Assembly: GCA_035556555.1 (NCBI GenBank)
Contig: DATMES010000042.1
Location: forward strand, 62,001 to 126,000
Reading direction: 5' to 3'
Length of the DNA: 64,000 nucleotides
DNA from: Frankiaceae bacterium
Lineage (GTDB): Bacteria; Actinomycetota; Actinomycetes; BP-191
Positions 50,982 through 60,582 of the stretch are shown piece by piece. Each line of letters begins with the position of its first letter. The stretch's first letter is position 1. The notes under the pieces are model-generated. The model did no database searches, was not told where the DNA came from, and saw only the letters and a program-made list of their open reading frames with translations. Both the position numbers and the translations under genes were made by a program.

Positions 50982-51607
50982 GACCACTCGTACGGCGGGC
51001 AGTCCCAGACCGTGCTGCCCGCGACGGAGACGTCACCCTCGGGCGCTACGGCCACCGGACCGATGCCCGGCGACGCCGCCGCGAGCAGCGGGCAGAGCAG
51101 CGGGTCGACGACCCGCTCCCATAGCACCCTGTCGATCGGGTCGTCTACCGGGGCCTGCAGCGCGCCGTCGCACTCGGCGTAGGGGCTCGTGGACCACTCG
51201 TCCACGTCGTCGTCCCAGTAGAACGTGCCCGCGCCCTCGATCTCGACCTGCGCGCAGAGGTAGACCGTGTCGTCCACCGCCGCGTCGTACTCGATCGTCG
51301 TCGGCGGCAGCACGGCGACCCCCGGCGTCGTGACCGACGCGACGGACACCAGGTCCGCGTCCGCGTGTCGGTTCCCGTTGAGCTGGAGCGTGCAGCGGAT
51401 GCGCCCCGCGCGGGGGTCGGCGCCGTCCGCGACGACGACCGGGCCTCCGTCGAGCGTCCCGCTGTGCCGGCCGTCGCCGAACGGGGCGGTCAACGTCGTG
51501 AACCCGCACCGCAGACCCTCCGCGGGACCGGCCGCCGCGTGCGCAGTGCCGGGGCCGAGCGCGGCGAGGGCGAGCAGCGCGACCGCCGCCGGAACGGTGC
51601 GTCGCAC
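50978..51607 (-). CDS. WDCPPY-family secreted protein, array member 1 (first)
   Basis: A 209-aa exported protein. Its GTG has AGGAGG about 6 bases upstream, the best ribosome site in the array, consistent with being first in the operon. The signal peptide is RRTVPAAVALLALAALGPGT. Motifs are RCGFTTLTAPFGDGRHSGTL, DPRAGRIRCTLQLNGNRHAD, VASVTTPGVAVLP, LCAQVEIEGAGTFYWDDDVD, YAECDGAL, DPLLCPLLAAASPGIGPVAV and STVWDCPPYEWS. All eight cistrons run from here without a gap. Confidence 0.82.
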   Translation of the reverse strand: MRRTVPAAVALLALAALGPGTAHAAAGPAEGLRCGFTTLTAPFGDGRHSGTLDGGPVVVADGADPRAGRIRCTLQLNGNRHADADLVSVASVTTPGVAVLPPTTIEYDAAVDDTVYLCAQVEIEGAGTFYWDDDVDEWSTSPYAECDGALQAPVDDPIDRVLWERVVDPLLCPLLAAASPGIGPVAVAPEGDVSVAGSTVWDCPPYEWS

Positions 51608-51726
51608 GGGAACCTCCTGGGACTGGGTGCGCGGATCGTCCGGGTTCGTCCGGATGCGCGTCAACGGAGGTGGGTGGCGGACTCCGGTCCCTGACGGAAG
51701 GCGCTCGGCGTGGCAGGCTGCGGCGG

Positions 51727-52563
51727 GTGACGACACCTACCCCGCACCAGCGCAAGGCCGCGATCGCCGGCGTGTTCGACCGCTCGTCGGAGACGTACGA
51801 CTCGGTCGGCGTCGAGTACTTCACGGCGTTCGGCCGTCGGCTCGTCGACCACGCCGGGCTCCGTCCTGGCGAACGCGTCCTCGACCTCGGCTGCGGGCGC
51901 GGCGCGGTGACGTTCGCGGCGGCGGAGGCCGTCGGCGCGGACGGCGAGGTGCTCGCGGTCGACCTGGCGCCCGGCATGGTGCGGCGCACCGCCGAGGAGG
52001 CAGCCGCGCGCGGGCTGGACCACGTGACCGTACGGCTCGGTGACGCCGAGGCGCCGGAGGTTCCCGAGGGCACGACGTACGACGCGGTGCTGCTCGGGCT
52101 GGTGATCTTCTTCCTGCCGGACCCGCAGGGCGCGCTGGTGACCTACCGCGGCCTGCTCGGCGACGGCGGACGGCTCGGGCTGACGACGTTCCCGCCGCAG
52201 CCGGACGGCGGCTGGGGCAGGGTCGGCAAGGTCTTCCAGCGCTACCTGCCGGGCGGCCGCAACGTCGCCCGTCCCGACGAGGGGCCGCTCGCCTCACCGG
52301 ACGCGCTGGCCGCAACGCTGCGCGAGGCAGGGTTCGCGGACGTGCGGTCGGAGACGGAGTCGTTCGACACGGCGTTCCGCGACCTGGACCACTGGTGGCA
52401 GTGGGCGTGGTCGCACGGCCAGCGGGCCGCGCTCGAACGCGTCCCCGCCGACCAGCTCGACGACCTCCAGGCAGAGTGCTACGAGATCCTGCGCGGCGAG
52501 AGCGACGACACGGGCGCGCTGCGCCTGCGCCAGTACGTCACCTACACCGTCGCGTCCGTCTGA
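51727..52563 (+). CDS. Class I SAM-dependent methyltransferase
   Basis: A 278-aa soluble protein with a GTG start (frame open upstream). UbiE/COQ5-like features are IAGVFDRSSETYDSVGVEYF, motif I RVLDLGCGRGAVTFAAAEAV, VLAVDLAPGMVRRTAEEA, and the post-motif YDAVLLGLVIFFLPDPQGAL. The C-terminal region has a WWQWAWSHGQR segment. Substrate unknown. It is transcribed away from the secreted array and overlaps the 3' end of the opposing TM gene by 22 bases. Confidence 0.85.
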   Translation: MTTPTPHQRKAAIAGVFDRSSETYDSVGVEYFTAFGRRLVDHAGLRPGERVLDLGCGRGAVTFAAAEAVGADGEVLAVDLAPGMVRRTAEEAAARGLDHVTVRLGDAEAPEVPEGTTYDAVLLGLVIFFLPDPQGALVTYRGLLGDGGRLGLTTFPPQPDGGWGRVGKVFQRYLPGGRNVARPDEGPLASPDALAATLREAGFADVRSETESFDTAFRDLDHWWQWAWSHGQRAALERVPADQLDDLQAECYEILRGESDDTGALRLRQYVTYTVASV

Positions 52564-53615
52564 GGTGGGTCCCGGGGCGTCGCGGGGCGGACCCGCCTGG
52601 CGATCTCCGTGATCTCGCGCAGGACGAGGACCGCGGGCACGCCGGCAGCCGCGAGCAGCCGCCACCCGTCGTCGGGCGCCACGAGCGCGACCGCCGCGAC
52701 GACCAGCACCAGGAGCAACGACTTCCGCTCCGTCAGGCTCGCCGTGCTGCGGGTCGCCGCCACGACGGCAACCGTGCCGAGCACCACGAACACCAGCACC
52801 GCCTGGCGCACAGGCCACGACCCCGCGAGGACGAGCGCTCCGGCGACCAGCGGGGCGACGACCTGGAGCACGCCGAGCTCGCGAGCCCGCTCCCTGGCGA
52901 CGTCCGGGTCGATCCGGTCGCGCTGGAGCCACTCGTCCCTGCGTGAGATGAGGATGAGCGCGGCGGTGTAGGCCACGACGTACAGCCCGAGCGACCAGCG
53001 CAGCGCGGTGCCGAGCGGGACGGGCGCGCCGTCGGCCGGGCGCGTCGCGGCGACCCCGCAGGCGAGGACGACGGCCGCCCCGAGGCAGAACAGCGTGAAC
53101 GACAGCACGGCCGCGGCCTCGTTGGTACGGAGGTACTTGTGGTTGGCGCGGCGGGCGATGTTGAACGTCTCGTCGACGTAGTCGCCGTAGAGGTCGCGTT
53201 CGAGGTCGTCCGCGGACGCGTCCCAGCGCCGCCGCCAGGTGTCGAGGTCGCCGTGCTTGACGATGGAGTGGAAGTACAGCAGCGACTCGCGGTCGCGCGG
53301 CCCGCTGCGCGGCCGGCCCGGCAGCGTGAGGCCCGTGGTCAGGCTGCCGAGGAGCAGCACGACGGTGGCGACGACGCCGAGCACGAACCCCGCGACGGCG
53401 TACGCCAGCAGCGGGCGCTCCGCGCCGTCGACCACGAACCGGCGGGTGATCGTGATGCCCGACATGTTGGCGAGCGTCAGCGACGCCGCGATGAGGAACG
53501 ACACCGCGGTGACGATGCGGCCGATCTTGTCGTCCTGGTGCTTCGTCGCGTCGAGCACCTCGCCGTATGACGTCGCGGCGATCGCCCGCTTACGACTGTC
53601 CTGCGTGTCCCCCAT
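52542..53615 (-). CDS. Multi-TM protein resembling Pycsar-TM/SLATT-type membrane effectors
   Basis: A 357-aa integral membrane protein. A helix with paired charges (SYGEVLDATKHQDDKIGRIV) leads into TM1 (~34-54) and TM2 (~70-95). A cytosolic helical stretch follows (SLLYFHSIVKHGDLDTWRRR ... DYVDETFNIARRANHKYLRT) and runs into TM3 (~166-188). This two-helix, long cytosolic segment, helix pattern with the K-Y-x-x-L/R entry recalls Pycsar TM and SLATT effectors. A further ~5 hydrophobic helices (205-345) are extra. Its ATG lies 26 bases inside the end of the enzyme gene, so the two are tightly coupled. Toxic-pore function is inferred from architecture and coupling, not shown. Confidence 0.55.
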   Translation of the reverse strand: MGDTQDSRKRAIAATSYGEVLDATKHQDDKIGRIVTAVSFLIAASLTLANMSGITITRRFVVDGAERPLLAYAVAGFVLGVVATVVLLLGSLTTGLTLPGRPRSGPRDRESLLYFHSIVKHGDLDTWRRRWDASADDLERDLYGDYVDETFNIARRANHKYLRTNEAAAVLSFTLFCLGAAVVLACGVAATRPADGAPVPLGTALRWSLGLYVVAYTAALILISRRDEWLQRDRIDPDVARERARELGVLQVVAPLVAGALVLAGSWPVRQAVLVFVVLGTVAVVAATRSTASLTERKSLLLVLVVAAVALVAPDDGWRLLAAAGVPAVLVLREITEIARRVRPATPRDPPQTDATV

Positions 53616-54510
53616 GCCCGCTCCCCTCGACGTGGCCGCTCGGATGGCCGGGCTCGGGCAGCGGCCCGTGCACCCGGATGACGCTCTCTGTCAGCCCGCA
53701 CGCGGTCGCCGTGAACTTGGCGAGCGCCTGCCGGCCGTTGGGGGTGTCGAGCCCGAGCACCCCCGCGCGGTGGAAGTAGTTGAGCAGCTGGCGCCACCAC
53801 CAGCCGTCCTGGCGGACGCCGTCGGCGCGCGTGTGCTCGTCGTCCTGCGCGACGCCGAACTTCCGCAGCTGGTAGTTGCGCTCGCGGATGAGCCACGAGA
53901 ACACCTGCATGGCGTCGTACTCCGGTGGCCGCTCGCCGTGCGCCGCGGGCTCGGTCACCTCGACGTCGAGGCCCGGCAGCACCGCGCCGGGGTCGAACCC
54001 CCACTCCGCCAGGCGCGCGTCGGCGGCGTCGCGCTGGGCGGCGAGGTCGGCGGCGGTGAGGTAGGTCCCGTCGAGCGTCAGCACCGGCAGGTCGCGGCGC
54101 AGGGCGAGCGCGATCTCGACCCGCGCGCCGCGGCTGTACGCCCACTCCGGCGTCGCCACCACCTTGGCGGGGAACGTCTCGAGCAGCGCCGTCCAGAGCT
54201 CGTCGTAGTGCCGCTGGCTCCAGTGGTCGCGCTGGAGGCGCCCTGGGTTGACGACGAGGTGGCCGAGGCCGACGCCCTCGCTGAACGCCTCCGTCCACAG
54301 CAGGGCGTCGCGCTCGTTGGGGCGGACGACGTCGTCGAGCCACCGCTCGCGGTGCGACACCCGCAGTGCCTCGCGCTCGACGCCCAGCTCACGCATCAGC
54401 GCGAACTCCCTGCGCCCCGTCGTGATCGGGACGCTGAGGTAGAACAGCCCGCGCTCCGCCCCCGCGGCGGCGAAGCACTGCAGCGCGGTGTCGAGCTCGG
54501 ATGACGCCAT
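53590..54510 (-). CDS. Nucleoside 2-deoxyribosyltransferase-like enzyme with C-terminal NTP-PPase-like helical domain
   Basis: A 306-aa soluble protein. Residues ~20-150 fit the deoxyribosyltransferase/DUF4406-type Rossmann-like fold: LFYLSVPITTGRREF, LVVNPGRLQRDHWSQRHYDE, then AYSRGARVEIALALRRDLPV. Here Glu132 in S-R-G-A-R-x-E matches the catalytic glutamate of the family. Residues ~205-285 (MQVFSWLIRERNYQLRKFGV ... WWRQLLNYFHRAGVLGLDTP) resemble all-alpha (MazG/dATPase-like) NTP pyrophosphohydrolases. It is the first gene of a coupled pair with the TM protein. Cleavage of a nucleotide or NAD-like ligand, or sensing one, is inferred. Alternative start GTG 54516. Confidence 0.6.
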   Translation of the reverse strand: MASSELDTALQCFAAAGAERGLFYLSVPITTGRREFALMRELGVEREALRVSHRERWLDDVVRPNERDALLWTEAFSEGVGLGHLVVNPGRLQRDHWSQRHYDELWTALLETFPAKVVATPEWAYSRGARVEIALALRRDLPVLTLDGTYLTAADLAAQRDAADARLAEWGFDPGAVLPGLDVEVTEPAAHGERPPEYDAMQVFSWLIRERNYQLRKFGVAQDDEHTRADGVRQDGWWWRQLLNYFHRAGVLGLDTPNGRQALAKFTATACGLTESVIRVHGPLPEPGHPSGHVEGSGHGGHAGQS

Positions 54511-54535
54511 GACCACACGGTATTGCGGGGGTGTG

Positions 54536-54570
54536 ACAAAAACGCGGAGCGCCGCTCGTGCGCGGCTCAG
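54536..54570 (-). terminator. Possible terminator between the 54567-54989 gene and the enzyme-TM pair
   Basis: On the minus strand, gagccgc and gcggcgctc pair around gcacga with a small bulge, followed closely by TTTTT. It separates the lipoprotein-like gene from the two-gene module. A -10-like taccgt lies 6 bases before the module's ATG. Confidence 0.4.
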
Positions 54571-54989
54571 AAGCGCCCGTCGTCCCTCGTGCGGTGGGCG
54601 TCCACGCCGACCTCGTACGTGTGCACGGGCGCCTCGACGTTGTCGGCGTTGACGCTGACGCTCTCGTCGCCGCGCAGGAACGACGCGACATCCAGCCCGG
54701 CACAGCAGCCGGGGTCCGGCGTCCAGCCGGGCAGGTTGTCGCGGTAGTAGCCGAGGACCTGCTCGACGGTCACGCCGGGGGGCAGCGTGTAGATGGCGCG
54801 CAGCGTCCACCCCGCTTCGTGCTCCTCGACCGTACGGACGGCGTCCTCCCGCTCGATCTCACGTGCGCCCGGGTAGACCGGGATCGTCGCGAGCAGGGCC
54901 TTGTTGTCGGCCTGGTACGCCCCGTCGTCCGCGCAGGCGGGTGCCAGCGCCACCGCGAGCGCGACGAGCACCGCGCCGAACGCCTTCAC
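54567..54989 (-). CDS. Small exported protein, probably a lipoprotein (140 aa)
   Basis: The GTG start gives signal peptide KAFGAVLVALAVALAPACAD with Cys19 in a weak lipobox. The mature part has NKALLATIPVYPGAREIERE and PPGVTVEQVLGYYRDNLPGW, a pattern seen in small actinobacterial proteins that start with a Y-P-G-A segment, then PDPGCCAGLDVASFLRGDES and a C-terminal VHTYEVGVDAHRTRDD. No assigned function. Divergent from the small membrane protein at 55035. Confidence 0.7.
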   Translation of the reverse strand: MKAFGAVLVALAVALAPACADDGAYQADNKALLATIPVYPGAREIEREDAVRTVEEHEAGWTLRAIYTLPPGVTVEQVLGYYRDNLPGWTPDPGCCAGLDVASFLRGDESVSVNADNVEAPVHTYEVGVDAHRTRDDGRF

Positions 54990-55034
54990 GGCGCAGACGG
55001 TAGCGCGCGCCCAGAAGGGGGCAGGCTCCGCGGC

Positions 55035-55469
55035 GTGACCACGACGGACGCCGCTCCCGTGAAGGCTCCGGGGCGCTGGCCGTACGTCGTCACCTTCCTG
55101 CTCATGGCGGACGTCGGCGCGGCGCTGGCGTGGATGCGGTTCAGGAAGTCCGACGCGCTCGGCTCGACGGAGGCGTGGGCCGGTGCCGTGGCCGCCGTCG
55201 CCGGGCTCGCGGCCGGATGGCTGCTCGGGCGCGCGCTCTGGCGCCGGGTCCTGGAGGAGGCGCGGGCGCGCGCCGCCGACCCGAACGCGTTCGCGAAGGA
55301 GCCGACGTTCCGGCAGGCGGCGCGGATGTTCGGGACGTACTTCGCCGTCCACGTGTCGCTCACCCTCGCGAGCAACGGTCCGGACGTGCTTGCCGCCGCG
55401 GTGATGATCGGGCTCTGCGCCGGCTGCCTCGGCGTGGCTTTCAGCGTGCTGGTCTACCGCCCGTCGTAG
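55035..55469 (+). CDS. Small membrane protein (144 aa)
   Basis: It has a GTG start. There are about four hydrophobic helices: WPYVVTFLLMADVGAALAWM, TEAWAGAVAAVAGLAAGWLL, then TYFAVHVSLTLAS and VLAAAVMIGLCAGCLGVAFS. A cytosolic charged segment (RVLEEARARAADPNAFAKEP) lies between the second and third. I do not recognise the family. The end overlaps the opposing BNR-repeat gene by 16 bases. Confidence 0.7.
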   Translation: MTTTDAAPVKAPGRWPYVVTFLLMADVGAALAWMRFRKSDALGSTEAWAGAVAAVAGLAAGWLLGRALWRRVLEEARARAADPNAFAKEPTFRQAARMFGTYFAVHVSLTLASNGPDVLAAAVMIGLCAGCLGVAFSVLVYRPS

Positions 55470-56770
55470 CGCCGTAGCAGCCCGCGGCCCGACTCCTGCC
55501 GCGCGATCGTCGCCTTCGCCAGCCGCGTCGCCCGGGTGCAGACCGCGCCCGGGCACCCGTCGGCGAACGCCGCCAGCACCCGTCCGCGCCCGTCGATCAC
55601 CAGGTCGTTGAAGTCGAGGAGGTTGCGGTCGGCGCCGCACAGCGCGCCCGACGTGCAGATCGTGCCGGCCTGCACCGGCGGCGTCGCCTCCACCGTCGTC
55701 CAGTGCCTGCCGCGGTCGTAGGTGAACGACACGTACTGCCGCCACGTCCCCATGAACGCCGCGTCGGAGCCGTCGCCCCCGGTCTTCGAGCCGAGGTACG
55801 CCACCGCCGCCCGGTCGCCGTCGCCCGCGACGGTCGTCACGAAGCGCGTGTTGACGATGCCGTGCTCCGCGCCGAGGCGGACGGGCTTGGTCCACGTGCC
55901 CGCGCGGTCGCGCGAGACGGACGCGTACGGCGGCCCGCCGGCCTGCCCGGGCAGCCGCCCGCCCCACGCGAAGTAGACGGTGCCGTCCGACCCGACGCCG
56001 ACGGAAGGGTGCATCGCGTCGCCGACGGTCGAGCCGGGCACCGTACGCACCTGCCAGGACTTGCCGTTGTCGGTCGTCCGCGCGAGGCCCGCGCGATCCC
56101 CGCAGGCCCACGAGGGGAGGTACGTCGTGCCGTCCGGACCGGACTTGAGGTGCCCGTGCGACGTCGTGCAGTCGTTGATCGAGAACGCCGGCACCGCGGG
56201 ACCGAACGTGTCCCCGCCGTCGGTGCTCACGCCGCACATCGCCGTGACGCCGGTCTGCGCGCAGTAGTAGACGGCGTTCGGGTACGCGTCGGGGTCGCCG
56301 CCGATCAGCTTGCCCACGCCGACGCTCTGGTGGTCGAACGTCGCGCCCGGCGAGCAGCCGAGCGGCACCTGCGTCCAGTTCCTGCCGGCGTCGTCGGTGT
56401 ACGCCATCCGGGAGCAGTAGAGGTCGAGCTGCGACGTGAACGTCCGCCCGGTCCCGACGTCGGTCTCGAGGATCGGGTCGAACGTGTAGAGGCCGGGGAG
56501 CAGCGGCGTCACGTCGGTCCACGTCGCGCCGCCGCGGCCGTCGAAGCCGGTGACGCGCAGGACGTTCTGCGCCGACTGGAACAGCACCGCGCCGGTCTTC
56601 GGGTGCACCCCGAGCGTCGGCTCGCCCGCGTCGTCTCCCATGCCGGGCGGGGCGGCGTACGACGCGAACGTGGTCCTGGCGGGGCGCGGCGCCGCACCGG
56701 CCCCCGAGACGGCTCCGGCGACGGCGGCGACGGCGACGCAGGCGGACAGCAGGACGGTGGCGCGGCGCAT
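55454..56770 (-). CDS. Secreted sialidase/BNR-repeat-like beta-propeller protein
   Basis: A 438-aa exported protein ([20 protein letters not shown]). Repeated Asp-box-like motifs are visible: [48 protein letters not shown] and [12 protein letters not shown], i.e. S/T-x-D-x-G-x-x-W blades of a sialidase-type propeller. Multiple cysteines ([40 protein letters not shown]) suggest disulfides. The catalytic Arg triad and Tyr/Glu of true sialidases could not be assigned, so it may be a binding propeller. Divergent from kgd. Confidence 0.8.
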   Translation of the reverse strand: MRRATVLLSACVAVAAVAGAVSGAGAAPRPARTTFASYAAPPGMGDDAGEPTLGVHPKTGAVLFQSAQNVLRVTGFDGRGGATWTDVTPLLPGLYTFDPILETDVGTGRTFTSQLDLYCSRMAYTDDAGRNWTQVPLGCSPGATFDHQSVGVGKLIGGDPDAYPNAVYYCAQTGVTAMCGVSTDGGDTFGPAVPAFSINDCTTSHGHLKSGPDGTTYLPSWACGDRAGLARTTDNGKSWQVRTVPGSTVGDAMHPSVGVGSDGTVYFAWGGRLPGQAGGPPYASVSRDRAGTWTKPVRLGAEHGIVNTRFVTTVAGDGDRAAVAYLGSKTGGDGSDAAFMGTWRQYVSFTYDRGRHWTTVEATPPVQAGTICTSGALCGADRNLLDFNDLVIDGRGRVLAAFADGCPGAVCTRATRLAKATIARQESGRGLLRRYDGR

Positions 56771-56875
56771 CGTGCGCTCCCCTCGTCGGGGGTAGGGACC
56801 CCGGCACGCCCCGCGCGGGCGGGCGAGCGTAGCCTAGAGCGGCCACTCACCCCGTGTCAGGAGACGATTTCCCGC

Positions 56876-59800
56876 ATGTCCGCCCAGTCCGACCGCCTCG
56901 CCGAGTTCGGCACCAACGTCTGGCTCGTCGACGAGATCTACCAGCAGTACCTCGCCGACCCCAACTCCGTCGACAGGGCGTGGTGGGACTTCTTCGCCGA
57001 CTACTCGCCGGGCGAGTCGCCGGCGGCGGATCGTACGGAGCCGCTGCCGCCCACCGAGGCGACCGTCGTCACCGAGAAGGCGGCGGGCACCGTCGTCGAG
57101 CCGAAGCCGGTCGAGGCCGCGCCGAAGCCGAAGGCCGCCCCCGACGGCACGCCGCTGAAGGGCGCCGCCGCGCGCGTCGTGCAGAACATGGAGGCCTCGC
57201 TCGGCGTTCCCACGGCGACCAGCGTGCGCGCCGTTCCGGCGAAGCTGCTCGAGGACAACCGCACCGTCGTCAACCGCCACCTCGCCCGCAACCGCGGCGG
57301 CAAGGTGAGCTTCACGCACCTCATCGGCTACGCCGTCGTGCAGGCCTGCAAGGCCATGCCGGAGATGAACAACGGCTACGCCACCGACGACAAGGGCAAG
57401 CCGGTCCTCGTCACGCCGGAGCACGTCAACCTCGGCCTCGCCATCGACCTCCAGAAGGAGGACGGCTCGCGCCAGCTCGTCGTGCCGAGCGTCAAGAACG
57501 CCGAGACGATGGACTTCGCGACGTTCTGGGCGGCGTACGAGGACGTCGTCCGCAGGGCACGCAACAACAAGCTCACCGCCGACGACTTCGCCGGCACGAC
57601 GATCTCGCTGACCAACCCCGGCACCATCGGCACCGTCCACTCCGTGCCGCGGCTCATGCAGGGCCAGGGCGCGATCGTCGGCGTCGGCGCGATGGAGTAC
57701 CCCGCCGAGTACCAGGGCGCCGCGCCGCACACGCTCGCCGAGCTGGCCGTGAGCAAGGTCATCACGCTGACGAGCACGTACGACCACCGGATCATCCAGG
57801 GCGCGCAGAGCGGCGACTTCCTGCGCACGCTCGCCAACCTGCTGCTCGGCGAGGAGGGCTTCTACGAGCAGGTCTTCTACAGCCTGCGGATCCCGTACGA
57901 GCCCGTCCGCTGGGTGCGCGACATCACGACGACCCGCGAGGGCCAGATCGAGAAGCCGGCGCGCGTCGTCGAGCTGATCCACGCGTACCGCGTCCGCGGC
58001 CACCTCATGGCCGACGTCGACCCGCTCAACTACCGCTCCCGCAGCCACGCCGACCTCGACATCCTCAACCACGGCCTGACGTTGTGGGACCTCGACCGCG
58101 AGTTCCCGACGGGCGGCTTCGCGGGCCAGCAGACGATGAAGCTGCGCGAGGTCCTCGGCGTGCTGCGCGACTCGTACTGCCGCACCACAGGCATCGAGTA
58201 CATGCACATCCAGGACCCCGCGCAGCGGCAGTGGATCCAGGAGCGCGTCGAGCGGCCGCACGAGCAGGTGGACCGCGACGAGCAGCTGCGCATCCTCGAA
58301 CGCCTCAACGCCGCGGAGGCGTTCGAGAACTTCCTGCAGACCAAGTACGTCGGCCACAAGCGCTTCTCGCTCGAAGGCGGCGAGAGCGTCATCCCGCTGC
58401 TCGACGCGGTGCTCGGCGAGGCCGCGACGGCGGGGCTCGACGAGGTGTCCATCGGCATGCCGCACCGCGGCCGGCTCAACGTCCTCGCCAACATCGTCGG
58501 CAAGTCGTACGGCCAGATCTTCCGGGAGTTCGACGGCGACCTCGACGCCAGCACCACGCAGGGCTCGGGCGACGTGAAGTACCACCTCGGCGCGGAGGGG
58601 ACGTTCAAGGCGCAGGACGGCGGCTCCGTCGCGGTCTCGCTCGCGTCCAACCCGTCGCACCTCGAGGCCGTCGACCCGGTGCTGGAGGGCATCGTGCGGG
58701 CCAAGCAGGACCGCATCAACAAGGGCGAGGCCGGCTACACCGTGCTGCCCGTGCTGCTGCACGGCGACGCGGCGTTCGCCGGCCAGGGCGTCGTCGCCGA
58801 GACGCTCAACCTCTCGCAGCTCTCGGGCTACCGCACCGGCGGCACGCTGCACGTCGTCGTCAACAACCAGCTCGGCTTCACGACCGCCGCGACGGCGGCG
58901 CGTTCGTCCGTCTACTGCACCGACGTCGCGCGGATGATCCAGGCGCCGATCTTCCACGTGAACGGCGACGACCCCGAGGCCGTCGTCAGGGTGGCGCGGC
59001 TGGCGTTCGAGTTCCGCCAGCGGTTCCACAAGGACGTCGTCATCGACATGATCTGCTACCGCCGCCGCGGCCACTCCGAGGTCGACGAGCCGTCGTTCAC
59101 GCAGCCGCTGATGTACGACCTCATCGACGCGCACCGTTCGACGCGCAAGCGCTACACCGAGGCGCTGATCGGCCGCGGCGACATCACCGTGGCCGACGCC
59201 GAGGAGGTCCTGCGCAACTACCAGGGTCACCTCGAGGCGGTGTTCGTGCAGACCCGCGACAGCGAGTCGCGGCCCTCTGTCGAGCCGCCCATGGAGCCGG
59301 CCGAGGCGGGGCCGCTCGACACGACCACCGACGACGAGGTGCTCAAGCGGGTCGTCGACGCGCAGCTGTCGGTCCCCGAGGGCTTCACCGTCCACCCGCG
59401 CCTGCTGCCGCAGCTGCAGCGGCGCGCGCAGATGCTCTCCGACGACGCCGTCGACTGGGCGCTGGCGGAGCAGTTCGCGTTCGGCGCGCTGCTGCTCGAG
59501 GGGCACCCCGTCCGGCTCGCCGGGCAGGACTCGCGGCGCGGCACGTTCGGCCAGCGGCACGCCGTCGTCGTCGACCGCAACACCGGCGCCGAGTACGTCC
59601 CCCTCTGCCACCTCGGCGAGCAGGCACCGTTCTGGGTGTACGACTCGTTGCTGAGCGAGTTCGCGGCGCTCGGCTTCGAGTACGGCTACGCCGTCGAACG
59701 CCCCGACGCGCTCGTCTGCTGGGAGGCGCAGTTCGGCGACTTCGTCAACGGCGCGCAGTCGATCATCGACGAGTTCATCGCCGCCGGGGAGGCGAAGTGG

Positions 59801-60460
59801 GGCCAGCACAGCGGCCTCGTCCTCCTGCTCCCCCACGGCTACGAGGGCCAGGGCCCCGACCACTCGTCCGCGCGGATCGAGCGGTTCCTCACGCTCTGCG
59901 CCGAGGACAACATCACGGTGTCCGCGCCGAGCACGCCGGCCAACTACTTCCACCTGCTGCGCGCGCAGGTGAAGCGCCCGAAGCGCCGACCGCTCGTCGT
60001 CTTCACGCCGAAGTCGATGCTGCGCAACAAGGCCGCCACCTCCACCGCCGCCGACTTCACGACGCGCGGCTTCCAGCCGGTCATCTCCGACGGCACGACC
60101 GGCGCCCGCCGGGTCCTCCTCACCGCCGGCAAGGTGCACTACGACCTGGCGGCGTACAAGGCCAAGCACTCCCACGACGACGTCGCGCTGCTGCGCGTCG
60201 AGCAGCTCTACCCGCTGCCGATGGACGCGATCCGTACGGCGCTCGCGGAGACCGGCGCCAAGGACGTCGTGTGGGTGCAGGAGGAGCCCGCCAACCAGGG
60301 CGCGTGGCCGTTCATGGCGCTCAACCTCACCGAGGCGCTCGGCGACGGACAGACGCTGCGGCGGGTCTCGCGCAAGGCGTCGGCGTCCCCCGCGTCGGGG
60401 TCGTCGAAGGTCCACGAGGTCGAGCAGGCGACGCTGGTCGAGACGGCCTTCGCGGAGTAG
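56876..60460 (+). CDS. kgd: Multifunctional 2-oxoglutarate dehydrogenase E1/E2 (alpha-ketoglutarate decarboxylase)
   Basis: A 1194-aa actinobacterial-type fused enzyme. The N-terminal E1 segment is [21 protein letters not shown] Pro/Ala/Glu-rich linker leads to a succinyltransferase (E2) domain without a lipoyl domain ([20 protein letters not shown] ... [19 protein letters not shown], with the active-site His). The ThDP-dependent E1 domain follows: [36 protein letters not shown], and [19 protein letters not shown] in the C-terminal part. It works in the TCA cycle with a separate lipoyl-bearing E2 and E3. AGGAGA lies upstream of the ATG. No frameshift; length is as expected. Confidence 0.96.
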   Translation: MSAQSDRLAEFGTNVWLVDEIYQQYLADPNSVDRAWWDFFADYSPGESPAADRTEPLPPTEATVVTEKAAGTVVEPKPVEAAPKPKAAPDGTPLKGAAARVVQNMEASLGVPTATSVRAVPAKLLEDNRTVVNRHLARNRGGKVSFTHLIGYAVVQACKAMPEMNNGYATDDKGKPVLVTPEHVNLGLAIDLQKEDGSRQLVVPSVKNAETMDFATFWAAYEDVVRRARNNKLTADDFAGTTISLTNPGTIGTVHSVPRLMQGQGAIVGVGAMEYPAEYQGAAPHTLAELAVSKVITLTSTYDHRIIQGAQSGDFLRTLANLLLGEEGFYEQVFYSLRIPYEPVRWVRDITTTREGQIEKPARVVELIHAYRVRGHLMADVDPLNYRSRSHADLDILNHGLTLWDLDREFPTGGFAGQQTMKLREVLGVLRDSYCRTTGIEYMHIQDPAQRQWIQERVERPHEQVDRDEQLRILERLNAAEAFENFLQTKYVGHKRFSLEGGESVIPLLDAVLGEAATAGLDEVSIGMPHRGRLNVLANIVGKSYGQIFREFDGDLDASTTQGSGDVKYHLGAEGTFKAQDGGSVAVSLASNPSHLEAVDPVLEGIVRAKQDRINKGEAGYTVLPVLLHGDAAFAGQGVVAETLNLSQLSGYRTGGTLHVVVNNQLGFTTAATAARSSVYCTDVARMIQAPIFHVNGDDPEAVVRVARLAFEFRQRFHKDVVIDMICYRRRGHSEVDEPSFTQPLMYDLIDAHRSTRKRYTEALIGRGDITVADAEEVLRNYQGHLEAVFVQTRDSESRPSVEPPMEPAEAGPLDTTTDDEVLKRVVDAQLSVPEGFTVHPRLLPQLQRRAQMLSDDAVDWALAEQFAFGALLLEGHPVRLAGQDSRRGTFGQRHAVVVDRNTGAEYVPLCHLGEQAPFWVYDSLLSEFAALGFEYGYAVERPDALVCWEAQFGDFVNGAQSIIDEFIAAGEAKWGQHSGLVLLLPHGYEGQGPDHSSARIERFLTLCAEDNITVSAPSTPANYFHLLRAQVKRPKRRPLVVFTPKSMLRNKAATSTAADFTTRGFQPVISDGTTGARRVLLTAGKVHYDLAAYKAKHSHDDVALLRVEQLYPLPMDAIRTALAETGAKDVVWVQEEPANQGAWPFMALNLTEALGDGQTLRRVSRKASASPASGSSKVHEVEQATLVETAFAE

Positions 60461-60506
60461 CCCGTCCGCAGGGACGCGCGCCGGCCCCCGCCCCGCGGGC
60501 ACTCGC

Positions 60507-60560
60507 GTTCTTTGAAGATCACCACGCGTGAGAGGGGCGGCTGGACGTCAGAGAACGAGC
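60507..60560 (+). repeat. Dispersed repeat family R1, copy 3
   Basis: A 54-base element, gttctttgaagatcaccacg through cagagaacgagc, the same length as copy 1 and matching it at the first 24 and last 12 bases with two changes. It lies between kgd and the DUF6104 gene, 22 bases before the latter's ATG. Confidence 0.65.
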
Positions 60561-60582
60561 AGGGCCGCAGCCGGAGGAGCGG

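Noticed and set aside
46512-51607. CRISPR-like reading of the repeated segments in the array
   Set aside because: Repeats are ~600-bp diverged coding units with signal peptides, not short identical repeats with spacers.
56834-60502. 1222-codon minus-strand frame over kgd
   Set aside because: It mirrors the kgd codons and has a composition dominated by Arg, Val and Leu without motifs; kgd is unambiguous.
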